Positions 11,729-23,019 of a DNA stretch of 64,000 nt are shown here, piece after piece. This DNA is from Erodium maritimum (taxonomy: Eukaryota; Streptophyta; Magnoliopsida; Geraniales; Geraniaceae), in assembly GCA_963921825.1 (NCBI GenBank), contig OY997589.1, positions 73,516,523 to 73,580,522 on the forward strand, given 5' to 3'. Within the stretch, counting starts at the first letter, position 1, and each line of letters begins with the position of its first letter. Below the pieces are notes generated by a model. It saw only the letters and a list, made by a program, of their open reading frames with translations, made no database searches and had not been told where the DNA came from. A program made the translations under genes and the position numbers.

Positions 11729-12216
11729 GAAGAGGGAAACTTTGTCATTTAATTTTTTCAGACCCAATACGAGACCCTCACGTGGTCGAACAGTTAAAGA
11801 AATCATTTATTTGGACGGCCTTTTATACTTTGTGCAAAAAACCAAACCTTTCAAGTATGGAATTGCAACGAAACGTTAGTCTGAGTTAGGACGTGACAAC
11901 GAAATGTTGAGAAAGATTTGGAACCAGCGTTTTCCCTTTATCCTATCTATATATATATATATACACTTATATGTGGTGGTAAGTTCAGTTGAATAATCTA
12001 TGCTCACAGAAGAAGCATGACAAATGGACATATTTGAATGAAATATATAAATCTAGAGGTCTTTAGATTCAGTCAAATAATATTGTCTCATTAACATAAG
12101 GTTTAGAGCTTCAGTTTGTTTATTTACATTATGTAGTGTCCGGAGAAATTAATCAAGAGTTTACTGGGTAGATTAAAATGATGATCAAGACCTCAACTCA
12201 AGCTCGTATCTCGTTA

Positions 12217-15200
12217 TTAATTACTCGTCCTAGACTTTGGTTCAATGTTGTCATCAACTTTGGGTCTGGTGTTGAGCAGAACCTTTCGGAGCATGTTATT
12301 TTCATTGATCAAAGTTGAAATCTTCTCTTCCAGTTTGGAGTTGATGTCCTGCAAGTCTTTGGCTCTGCCTTCCAACTCATTCACATATACCTTCTTCCTC
12401 TCTCGTGCTTGTTGGGCAGAAACCCTGTTCCTTAGTAACCTGATCATGCACAAACCAATCTTCCTATTCTTAATTACACTATTATATACACTATTATATA
12501 ACTAATTTATATAAAACCTCACACAAGTTAAAGGTGTAAGATTCTAATATTCATCCTGGCGTGTAAGCCGATTAGAAGCTTTTTAAGATGCATGTTCACA
12601 ACCAACAAAACACTGAATAGTATTAAAACCAAATCATATAAAAGCTCATGCAAAACAAATATCTGATATAGGATCTTGTGGAACATGATTTGATTCTGCA
12701 AGCGGTTCGGATTTTAAATTCATGACATGCATGTTCACAACCAACAACGACAAAAGAGTTAATAAATGGAGATCCCAAACTGATAAAAAGGAAGTGCAAA
12801 CCCCCAAACATCTCATAAAAATAGATTATGTTGTAATATAATACACAAAGCAATGTTCGTAACATTAATTAATTAGGGTATCATAATTGAATTATATTTA
12901 TTATCAGATTTTTATTGAAATAGTACTCCTATTATAAAGACACGTGTGGAATGTTTGATTCGTTTGAAATAAAAAATCGTAATCGAATTGGTTTTGAGCC
13001 CCTCCCTTGCGTGTTCTTTTTTCTGACTTTTTATCGACCTTTCGTTTTCCCGAGGGTACGTATGATGACGGAAAGTCGCATCCTTTTCCCCCTCTTTTCG
13101 CTGGGTCTCACTGGAACACTCCTCTCTATCTACCTCCTCCTCTTCCCAGATCTCTTCTGCTTCTCTACGTCATCTCTTGAACCATACAACTCATGGAGCA
13201 ATGAAATCAAGATCAGGATTCTCTAGGATGTCAGCGACCAATACCTCTTCTGTAACTCTGCCTCCGTTAGACTCCATCCTCACCCCGCAGGTCTTAACTT
13301 GACCCTCTCATGTAACTTTGACCCACTCCAACAACATGCAAACCATTTGCGGGATGGCAAGCCCACAACTCAACCCATGTAAAATCTCTCCCAGTGCACA
13401 TCGACCCCCATATCACCAAGTCCCTCTCCATTGGGTTTGGATATGGTCCAGATAAAGATGACAAAGATTTCGGTCATGGAGGACCACCGGGACGCCTATG
13501 AAGTGGACGACGGGATAATTTTAGTCCTGCCAAATACACTGCCGAACAGGGACGATGCTCGATACAGGTTCACTCTTGTAGTCCGCCTACTGGAAGATAA
13601 ATAAGTAAGCCCTCGAAATCTCTGTATTGCAGTTGCAAATGCCTTGGAAATCGAAAACTAGATTACTTAGCCTCTTTCTGACAAAATTATGACTTCTTAT
13701 TCCCCTCCTCTACCACTTTGGAAAGCATTCGGGTGAAGGACCGTGGTCCTTTTTTGGGACTGTGCTTCTACATACACCCTCTCCCTCCCAGACTCAACCG
13801 GAACAACTTTTTTCCCGATATTTTCGTATGTCGGTCCAAATCTTGGACGTCCCGGTGGAGGCTAGATACCCTATGATGAGGGAATTCTTACTTACTACCA
13901 CAGAGAAGAAAGCGATAGTTGAGGGTTTGAAGGACCCAAATTCATCGACCGAGCCGCAAGGCAGCAATCCATTCCTTAAGCTCTACTTTGAAGTGGATGT
14001 ATCGCAACCACTTCATCGTAACTTAATAATACTGTTGGATGATCAGTCAGAGCTTTTTACGGTCCATTTGGAGTATGTGAACCTCCCATCCTTTTGTTAT
14101 CAATGTGGACGTATCGTCCATGAAATTAGAACGTACAATGTCATCTTTCCTGGGGTGGACCATCAGAGAGCCAGATACAGTGACTAGTTGAGGGCCTAGG
14201 AGCGAACAGGCCATGACAAACCATTGTACGAGGACCCATGCTTGGCGGTAACTCCGCCACTAGTATTACTAACAAGTACCCCTGTGGCCCTTTTCTATTT
14301 CCATACTTATTAGGTTTTCGGACATGGGCGAACACCCGACACCCAGTATTACACAATGGTCCCGTGATGCCGATATCTACATGTGAGCAGTCGAGTATTA
14401 AATCTACAAGTATTCCTAAAACGAGCTTGACTACCAAGGTATTCGGGCGAGGACCTAGACAAGCCTTTGGCTAAGGGGAAGGGACAGGTTGTAAATTCTC
14501 CATCATCGTAGGCTACAACACCTATCATCTCGCCTGACTTAGAGAATTTTTGATCTCCCTTCATTCGGAAGGACAAGCTAGCTCGGGAAGGAATCAAATT
14601 GCAGCCCCTGAAATCTCAACACACATGGTGGACTAATTAGAATGAAACGCCTAAGGACTTAGGGCGATTCCGAACCTGCACCCGAGACATTCTATGGTTG
14701 TTTGGTAGAATTATTTCTTTTTCTCTCATTTTACACAAATACACCATGGGGGCTAGGTTTTTTCAAGGGCATAGAGGAGGTTATGTTCTTGGTAGAGATA
14801 CAGAGTCCAAACCAACAAATCAGAGCGTATCGAAGGACAGAAAACAAACCTTGATTATGGGCAACGTGAGAATCGTTGAACTCCGTGGTGGTAGGCAAGC
14901 CCTCCATGATGGATGCGTGTCATATATCGTCATCGATGAGGCTGCTCTATCGAGATATGAGTCTAGTAATGGAAACTAGAGTAAGTTGGGTAGTGGCTTG
15001 AAGCCAACCGACCATGCCCCCTCCATAAATGACGATCAGATCCAACAAGGTGTTCTAATGGGTGTTCGGATCCTTTCAGCCCACCGGTGGTAGCTTGAAA
15101 GGGGAGGCCACACCTCTCGGTTACAAGCGATACTCTTATTCCGATGATGGGAAGGGAAGCTAGACTGTTGCTTAGAGATCTTCAGAGAGAGGAGGGGGAA

Positions 15201-16365
15201 ACACTTATCTACCTACCATATATTCGTGGAACACTGATCCCTGACGAGTTGTTAATTTGATCGCCGTAGACCGGGGTGACTTACACCTGATTGTGGTCTC
15301 TTGACACTAATCTCCTTAGCAGTGAGTAGAGCTATTAGATTGGTTTCCGATTTGAAATGCCTCAAAAGTAAATTAACTTTTTCACGGTAACGATGCAGTA
15401 CACGAGAGGTGGGAAGCAACCCCCGCTTCTCCAAATGATAGCAGGATTCATGGGTGATTAAGTTGATACTTCTCTACCATCACGTCAAGGATGGAACTGA
15501 CTCTACCTGATATCATCTTGGCACCCTTTAGGTAGGTCCGATCCCAACACATTAGTAAATATCGGGGCCCTCACAATCATCTGAAGGAGGATGGCAGATG
15601 TTGATATCCAAGAAGAGGTCATAGTCTAACTACGTTGAATTAGCTTAATCAAAACGAGCAAGCCAAGTCTCATTGACAATTGATACTTTCATAGTAATCG
15701 TCACTCACCGATACTGTTGGACACTAAATTTTCATTGGTCTTTTATTTACACTTGTGTTGTTTATTGTTTGTACATTTCAGTTTTAATAAGTAGCCTAAA
15801 GGTTCCGGATTATATAGCCTCAAGCAGTTCTTAATTCTATTTCCTGTTATCAAAAAGTTATCCGTTGTTTTATAGCATATATATTTTCAGGAGTAAGTTG
15901 TATTAGATTTCACTCCGATATGACAAGTAGCTGTTATCATATTTATATAAATATAATACGAATAATTTATACCTCTTGAGCCTCCTGTACTCCTTGTCAG
16001 CAGGGTTCCGTCCCCTGCTGCGGCGCTTGGAGTGGTGTGGTTGAGGCTGAGCCTCTTCGTTAATGTTCACCATCATCCTGGCGCCACCCCCTGAGTCCGT
16101 CCCCTCCACGTCCGGCACCGTGAACATATCTTCATCACTATCTTCTGTTCACACCAACATTAATCCATGCATATATCTTACAACCATAGAACTAATTATA
16201 TGATATAAGTAACAATAACCGACCTACTTTGCTTTTCTTGCTGTCATCAACACGGTGATGATGAACAGGAGACTGAGGGAAGGGTTTGGAGTTGTTGCCA
16301 TGATGATGCTTCCGGCTCCACGAAGACGATGAAGAAGAACCTGCTGCTGCCTCATGACCCTCCAT
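12217..16365 (-). CDS. HYH: HYH/HY5-type bZIP transcription factor, 3 exons
   Basis: Exons on the minus strand are 16365-16224, 16144-15973 and 12439-12217, joined by GT...AG introns of 79 and 3533 bp. They give 537 nt, a 178-aa protein. HY5 and HYH are nuclear bZIP factors that bind ACGT-core promoters and promote light responses, and COP1 targets them for degradation. Residues 49-61 ([13 protein letters not shown]) are the acidic VP motif that binds COP1. Residues 87-121 are the basic region, including the N-x7-R signature N109...R117 in [14 protein letters not shown]. The zipper has Leu at 127, 134, 141, 148 and 155. The [13 protein letters not shown] segment and the RPKVDDN ending match HYH better than HY5. 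All frames and splice phases agree (phase 1, then phase 2), so the gene looks intact. The exon 2/3 split inside RLKR|LLRNR is the usual one. Intron 2 is enlarged by LINE sequence. Confidence 0.93.
12960..15700 (+). pseudogene. LINE ORF1 relic inside HYH intron 2
   Basis: The frame 13762-14187 encodes a typical C-terminal part of plant L1 ORF1. It has the run [19 protein letters not shown] followed by RIVHEIRTY, a CX2CX4HX4C zinc knuckle with the last Cys replaced by Tyr. Further broken pieces on the same strand (for example 14698-14979) are consistent with the rest of a 5' UTR-ORF1 region. No endonuclease or reverse transcriptase is seen. It lies antisense to HYH within its 3.5-kb intron. I could not find a poly(A) tail or target-site duplication, so both ends are estimates. 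Confidence 0.65.
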
Positions 16366-16767
16366 TTTTATATGTTCTAGCTATAGCTACAGTAACATAT
16401 TGGTCAAGATCGACTTGGTCATGATATATAATATAATGTATTCTACTTGTGTTTTGAAGTATAAGAATTATGAGTTGTGTGTGTGAAGGAGATAGGGATG
16501 AGGAGGAGCAAGAGAGCAAGAGAGAAAGAGAAGGGATATTGGTTTTCGTATCCACGATTAAAGTTTGGTGAGATCTGTGGAGGAGGTCATGTGGAGGAAG
16601 AGGCTGTAAATGGAACACGTTCATCCATGCATTACCGCCACTTTCCTTTCTCTACCGTTCCTTATCAATTCGCTTTCGAGATTAAGATTTGACACTCTTA
16701 TTCAAATTCTGACCCCAATTCACAAAGCTTATTGGTACACAACACACCGACACTAATTCCATAAATT
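16366..16767 (-). promoter_or_regulatory. HYH upstream region
   Basis: This is the sequence 5' of the HYH start codon. An AT-rich TATA-like tract lies at 16423-16438, roughly 60-75 bp upstream of the ATG, which would leave a short 5' leader. An ACGT core (16617-16620, GAACGTGT on the minus strand) lies about 250 bp upstream, the type of site HY5-class factors bind. No experiment is implied; both are pattern matches. The host promoter is cut short by retrotransposon sequence from about 16768 onward. Confidence 0.4.
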
Positions 16768-16873
16768 TATCAACTTTTTTTTGAGTAAAAGATACGTATT
16801 CATTCCATCAAACTAAGTGGTACAACAAAAAGCAATTGACATTCTGGGACAAAAGAAATTTTCTATCAACTTT
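16768..16873 (-). mobile_element. Short LINE-tail insertion with 10-bp TSD
   Basis: An 86-bp insert (16778-16863) begins with a poly(T) run and is flanked by TATCAACTTT at 16768-16777 and 16864-16873. A poly(T) start with a duplicated target is what a severely 5'-truncated LINE leaves when inserted on the minus strand. It lies about 400-500 bp upstream of the HYH start codon. Confidence 0.7.
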
Positions 16874-16884
16874 GAGAGCTCTTT

Positions 16885-19276
16885 CTGGTCTTAGCCGTGC
16901 GACATTATGATGCTCTATTCCCCTCTTTTCGTCGTCGTGTCTTCTGCTGCAACCGTGTCTCTGGTAACCGCTACTGTTCCTCCCGGTGCTGCACCCCTCC
17001 TTCTGTCTAGTGATCCACGACCCGTTGTTGGTGGTGGAGTCAAGAGTCGGCGTCGGCGAAAGCTGAAGCCCACTCTCAAGGCTCTGGCGACGACTTCGTC
17101 TGTCTCGCTACAGCCTATTTCTCCTCCCCAGGGTGAGAAGGTGGGCGATCCCTCCTTCTCGGTGGGATCGACCTCTCCAATTCTGGCCGTATAACCGAAA
17201 CGGGGAAGGCCTCTGCGTCGCCTTCCGGTGCCTTCTCCCAAAAACAAGGGTCTTCTCGCACTGCCTCCTCAAAACCCTAGCGGACCGGTTGGCGTGACAG
17301 GTCGAATCCTCACGGCGACCTTGAACCCTTGGGGGCGGCGTGCCTTACGAGCCACGCTAGGGCTCCCCTAAACCCTAGCAAGCCGCCTCCGATCCTATTA
17401 GGGTTTCCCTAAACCCTAATGCCCCGACGTCTCCCGCAAGCAACACCCCAGTGCGTCATGACCTTGCTCTGGCACCATTGTTGGAAGGCGGAGAGCTTAA
17501 GGTTTCGGCGTCGCCTGATGGGGTCTCTTCTCTGTCGAGTGCTGAGGGCCCTGGAGGTCCCGACTTTAGAAGGGCACCTACTCCTAAAATAACATGTGAC
17601 CAGGTTCGTATCCCCATGGATGAAGGTTCATGTATCAGCCCCAGTACGTTCCCCCCATTACGGAGGGACCCGGGGAAAGGGAAGGCCCCCATGGAGGACT
17701 TGCCAAGGACGGTAGTGACGGCCTTGGGTTCATGGCGTTGTCTCCCTGCTCAGGGCACGATACCAATCACTCTCGCAGCCCATGCTACCCCGTCGGGTAG
17801 GTCGCGGGACAGGGCGCGACGTCTGGATCCGGCTAAGCTTCATCCAGCCTCGATTGGTAGGGGGTCAGACCTACAGTCATTCTTGGAGGGCCTACAAGAT
17901 GGATTGTCATCATGTTCCTTGGATGGGGAGGAAGAAGTGGAGGTCATGGTCCCAGCGTCTCGGGCGACGACATCGGTGGCCTTAGCTTGGTAACAATAGG
18001 GGCTGCTGGGACGCCTCTGGACCCCAAAACTGCCACGGAAGGATGTGCCTCTACCATCATCACAAACGCATGGGGAAAGTCCGCAGAGGGCCTGGTGATC
18101 AAGGATTTAGGACTGGCTTATTCGGCTTCTATTTCAGGTCAGCGGATTCGCGGTCATGGGTTCGAAAAATAAACCCTGGTGCTTTGATGGCAAGATCCTA
18201 CTGTTGGGAGACTTGGACCCGTGCGTTCGGGAGCTGCCCCCTCTGGACTGGGTGCAACTATGGGTGCATACTAGAGGGCTGCCACCTCTGGTTCGAACGA
18301 GGGAGACGGGGATCTCCATTGGCAACGCATTGGGGATATGCGTGCATGCCCCATGCGACCAAAGGAGGATGTGCTGGGGAGGGGCTATCAAAATCCGCTT
18401 CTGGCACATCCTTGAGAAGCCGTTACGAAAAAACTTGGTTATGAGGTTCCTAGAATTTCCGAACCCGATCAATGTCGACCTCACATATACCAAACTTCCT
18501 AACTTTTGTTATAACTGTTGTCGGCTCGGCCATATCCTGAAGGACTGTACGTGGGCTGTTAGAGGACCCCCAAGGTTTGGGGAATTTATGATGGAATACT
18601 ACCAAGAGAAGAAGGTCAAGGCATACGCCGCGGATTGGGGAGACCCAGTCCGCCTGTCTGTCACTGCTTCGCCGGGTCCTGGCCTCAAAGGTCTCTTGAC
18701 CTGGGATCCGAGGCCCCTTCTGTCCCCTCGATCAAGCCATCTGGGCTCGACGAGTGGGCCGCTGACTCGGCCACCGATCCTCCGGGACTGGAACCTCCAC
18801 TACCACACAAGGATCAACTGGTCGGGAAGACTCGGAGAAAGTGGGAAGCTCATGAGGTTGATACCCCTGGACGAACTGAAGTTGAGGACAACCAGAATAC
18901 TCTGAAACGCTCAGCAGCTGGGATCCCTAGGGAGGAACAGTTGAGGGCGGGGAAACAACCCCGCCAGGAGGAATGAGTAGCATGTTATGCATCAGGGACT
19001 GGCCCTAAGAGGGGTCCCTGTATGATGTGTGCTGCCTCCCCACTTCACCTTTACCGTTGAGGCCCCTTAGGATCTCCAGTACCCCATTCCCTCCCTCCGC
19101 TTTCTGTCATGGCCTAAAAGGCATCAAAATACAGCTTTCGTCGGTTATGCTCCGATAAAGGTTAGAGAACCTCTGTTCATCTATTCTAATCATTTACTCG
19201 TGGTCGGGGAATTTATTCCTCGTGCCACATCTATGTAATCTTTTTATAGTAATAAAACTGCACCATCGTTAAAAAA
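16885..19276 (+). mobile_element. ORF1-only LINE derivative (zinc-knuckle type)
   Basis: A ~2.4-kb unit opens with a GC-rich leader and carries a broken ORF1 (17451-17993, 18156-18905). The second part reads LDWVQLWVHTRGLPPLVRTR, typical of the DUF4283 region of L1 ORF1 proteins, then LPNFCYNCCRLGHILKDC, a complete CX2CX4HX4C zinc knuckle. After the ORF1 stop near 18976 comes about 300 bp of 3' UTR-like DNA with AATAAAA near 19251 and a terminal A-run at 19270-19276. No endonuclease or reverse transcriptase lies between ORF1 and the tail, so it looks like a non-autonomous LINE or one with a large internal deletion. The target-site duplication is uncertain. Confidence 0.65.
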
Positions 19277-19934
19277 ACTAAATGATACAACATTGAGAAT
19301 CAAGGGATAAACTTTATACAAATAAAAATAACGGTTGGAATCTCTTGTTTGAAAAAAAAATAGATGATCCGGTACACATGATTTAAATCAAAGAAATTCA
19401 ACACAAAATGGTAATAGAGCGTTTGCAACTGAAGATTCGCTCAAATATGCAACCCAAGGTTCTAAATAACTCAAAGGGTGGTTGTCTTGGTTTTTTGGAT
19501 GACGGGTCACATACCATGACAGGGAAGCCGAAAGGACGCGTTTAAATATGAGGCCAACGGGTTTCCATTCCTTATTAGGCCCTAGGACCCGAGGGTCCAG
19601 ATCGGGATCCTCGTCGATACTTAGGGGAAGACATCAATGAACAGAGATCTCCAAAGTCTGGCGGTGTAGAAAGCTAGCCAGCAACCTCCACATGTAGGAG
19701 GCCGCTGGTGGTTGCAGGGTCAGAGAGAAGGAGAGGCGACGACTTTAGAGAGAGTTCGCTCTCTAGGGTTTTTTTTACTTTGTTACTCTATAAATTGATT
19801 AACTTTTATTTTCTCACTAGACAATTAGTCAAATATGCAATGTTTCAGCATAATACGATTTCATCCATTAGAATGAGTCGTGCTTCATCACCAATTTCAA
19901 TGCCCAGGTTTTGATGGGCTTCAGATGCAGTTTA
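19277..19934. other. No gene seen; possible LINE 5' fragment
   Basis: No supported coding sequence. The minus strand at about 19770-19640 has an AAACCCTAGAGAGCGAAC start followed by CT-rich sequence, which looks like the 5' leader of a plant LINE, but no ORF1 follows. The ORF at 19708-19914 has no recognisable content. Confidence 0.35.
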
Positions 19935-19945
19935 TGACTGATTTT

Positions 19946-21801
19946 TTTACAAACTCCGAAATTTATTAAAAAAGAGACACATTTCAAGAAGAAATGAGAC
20001 AAGAGGTTAGAAGACCAGTAACACGCTTACAAGGGAACTCCGCCAAGGTGAGCTAAAAGACCAAACCTTTCCCAGGAGAAAAACGAACAAAACACGAAAC
20101 CAAACAAAAACACAGGAACTAAAAAGCGAACAACAAAACTAGGCCACTGATTTCTTCAGACCTTTTGAGACGATTTCCACAACACCTAAACAGGAGGCGG
20201 GGACTTGATGGCACGTTCCCGACTTAACGAACGAGTTCTTGATGGAGTATCGAATGTATAGGTGAAAGGTCGACTCTGCCGAGGTGGAGGTTAAAGGAGG
20301 ACGTCCTTCCACAGACTGCTCCCCTTCATATCCACTTCCTTTAAGGCCTCCGACACTTCACTCTCGAGAACCATAACCGATGCTTCCTAAACTACCATAT
20401 CTGTCAAACAAGCCAAAGACCCCTCCTCAGGCGGGTTACTCTGCATTGCTTGAGAGCAACCCAAGGAGGCTTTGGGCACCAGTTGTACTCGCACCAGCTT
20501 CGGAGAAAGACGGTGTATGTGTTGCTTTTCTGGCAAGTAACTTCACACAACCCATAGAAACCATGTCAGGCTAGGCTTCACTGCAATCCAAAGGCTCAAA
20601 CTGGGCTTCACTGTAATCCTCAATCGTATTAGCTGAAATTATAAAACCAGAATCGAATCCAAATTTCGAATGAGGATCGCAAAGAATATGGTTAGGATAT
20701 TGTGCGATCTGCGCCCGAATCACCTCCGTCAAATAATCAACCAACGAGGTCGATCTCCGATCACCGTTCAATAGAAGCTTCAACAACATCCCATCCTCCA
20801 AACCAAACCTCTTTTCCGGCAAAACAAAGGAGCCCGACAGATTTGAAACTCCACTGCCAACACTCTGTTTTGGAATACCAATGCTCTATTTCGGGCTAGA
20901 AACTCCTTTGGCTAGAAAAGATTTTGATCCAGGCCTGGTGAAGGCCACAAAAACCTTATGACCACTAAATGTAAAACCATTAAATACATCAATGGCCTTC
21001 TGAGCAGAGACCGAAGACTGGAAATCCACAAAACCAAAGAATCGGTCTTTCATATTGGGGCGCTTAAGAAAAATAACAAAGACAACTTCTCCTCAAACTT
21101 CGAATATAGAAAGAATCCAATCATCTGAAGCTGAAAATGGAACATTATATATAAAGATCTTAGTACATGGTTCAAACTTGGATGATGAGAACTCCGACAC
21201 CTTTGTAGAGTTGGATACAGGGTTTGGAATGGTACCGTCTTTAAAATCAGAGAGCACTGACCCCTCAAGACCATCTTGAGAATTACAGAACTCTACAAAT
21301 GAAATTTCCAACCCTCCAAAAGCAGACACATCCTAGACCGAAGTTAATCGTTTTTCCAAAGCAACTTGTTTAACTTGACGGAAGGGGCAACTTCAGCTCG
21401 TGGTTTCTAAGTCGGAAGCACAGATACCAGATTGGAAGACCCACAATCCTCATAGAAACGAGAAAAACGACCGGAAACAGCTCGTGGCCTAGTGACTACT
21501 TCAGAGGGTGCCTTCTCTTCAACAAGCCCTTGACTGAAACTAGTCGAGCAAGATTCTTCTTACCTTTGGCTGCATCACCTCGTCGTGTACTTGTGGCTGA
21601 ATCTGATCCCTTCTTAGCCGAGGAAACATCAGGTCTTCCTTTTGAAACTCCACGTGAATTAACAGCTCTTCTTTTTGTTTCTTCGCGTGATGAAACTGCA
21701 ACTACTCTATAATATTCATCATACAAGGGGATCAACATAGTGAACAAGGATGAAAAGGAGAGAAGAGCATATTTCATATCAAATTTCTTTATCAAACGAT
21801 G
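19946..21801 (-). mobile_element. ORF1-only LINE derivative with RRM (half-LINE copy 1)
   Basis: A ~1.86-kb minus-strand unit is bounded by TGACTGATTTT (19935-19945) and TGACTAATTTT (21802-21812), a likely target-site duplication with one mismatch, with poly(T) at the 3' side (19942-19948). It encodes a Lys/Arg/Ser-rich N-terminus (21795-21496), then an RNA-recognition motif with RNP2 KIFIYNVPF (about 21160) and RNP1 RFFGFVDF (about 21025), then a variable acidic tail (20822-20571). The frames are broken by a few stops and shifts. The 3' UTR shares AAGACCAGTAACACGCTTAC with copy 2 at 29464-33625. There is no endonuclease or reverse transcriptase. RRM-type ORF1 proteins are known in plant L1s, and such a unit would need another element's enzymes to move. 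Confidence 0.7.
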
Positions 21802-21812
21802 TGACTAATTTT

Positions 21813-23010
21813 ATAAAAACATCTATCTCAACTTGTGTGGTTTGTAGGTAGAAAACCTACCCAATTCTTATTTTTTATTTGCAAAAAATATTTAAATTAG
21901 AACCTCTTTAAAGATAAAAGAGGAGTACAAAATGACCTATCTATAGACCATAAAAACTTAAAAAAAGACGCAACCAATTGTAAGGGCATAACAAAATTTT
22001 GGAATCTCAACAACAACCAACATACACATACAAGGAGGTGGACAAGACTACAACCAAGAAAGATGAAGCAGACAACAAATAACAGAAAACATACTCATGT
22101 ATTAGCATGAAAGCGCAACCTCAAAACAATCCCAACAAGGGAGAACCAAGATCTAAAAACCCAAATTTTACAATCATAAAGCACAAAACATATAAGCATA
22201 TAAAGAGAGGTCTAGAACCCATATTTTGCAACCATGAAGCTCACATAGAAGAAAGTCTACTACCCAAAATTTCTAACCATAAAGCCAGGAAAAGACAGTA
22301 CGCCACATCTTAGAACACCCGAATCCTTACCCTCACTTAAAGAGAACACTATTGGAGCCCCAACTCTGAGAGTTGAAAGACACCAACACACTGGCGGTCA
22401 ACATCATTGAACGGAACATATAGACCAGTGGCCAAACATACTGATACTTAAAAGCTGAAGAAACAGAAACATCTCAATTTCCAATAGAGGGACAAAGACC
22501 AAAAACAACTCGTCATATGCCAACAACCAAACTAACTAACGACCCCGACCAACAATGGGTTGGGAAACAAAGGATATCGAAATAGGTTTAAATCTAGGGA
22601 ATGAGCAATTCTCCAAAAGTAACAGATAAAGAAAAGGATGAAACCAGATCCTTATCATCCGCAACAACAAGGGAGCTAGATCCACCATGAATCAATGTCC
22701 CAAAAGGTCAAGAAATGCTTCCTACGATATAACATAGAACTAGTCGCCGAAAGAGCATAGAACCACGAATCCAACTGAGGAGCCGATCTTTAAGACACGA
22801 CCAGCACAACCCCGTTTCTTCTCGATCAACACACGTCGGGAAGAAGAAGCGATGACCGATCCACCAAGATCAACCAGGAACACCAAACCCACACTCGCCC
22901 TCCAAAGCAGCCCGTAACCAACTGATCTCCAATAGAAGCCAACACTTGTTGAAACTCTCACTTGAGGAAAACACCTCAACATAGATGAGTCCCTGACCAT
23001 ATCAACATGG
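21813..23010. other. No supported gene; probable antisense retroposon remnants
   Basis: AT-rich DNA with no recognisable domain. The frame 23000-22740 (minus) is open and the plus strand carries a T-rich tract followed by A-rich DNA at about 21870-21900, so part may be a 5'-truncated minus-strand retroposon that cut off the end of the Copia relic beginning at 23020. I could not find a duplication to prove it. Confidence 0.35.
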
Positions 23011-23019
23011 GATTCACAT

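Larger units (their letters stand above)
10775..11936. mobile_element. Pack-MULE with captured kinase sequence (TSD TTTATCCTA)
   Basis: The 1162-bp element has about 135-bp terminal inverted repeats: GGGAAAACACTTGTTCCAAA at the left (10775 on) and its complement GAACCAGCGTTTTCCC at the right end (to 11936). Inner landmarks are GTTTCGTTGCAATTCCATAC and TTTGCACAAAGTATAAAAG. It is flanked by a perfect 9-bp duplication, TTTATCCTA, at 10766-10774 and 11937-11945. Nine-bp duplications with long inverted repeats are the mark of Mutator-like elements. No transposase is inside; instead there is a receptor-like kinase fragment, AT-rich filler with a partial duplication (GAGGCATCCCATTTT at about 11214 and 11310), and a GA microsatellite. 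A captured host gene piece makes it a Pack-MULE. It lies about 270 bp past the HYH stop codon. Confidence 0.9.
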
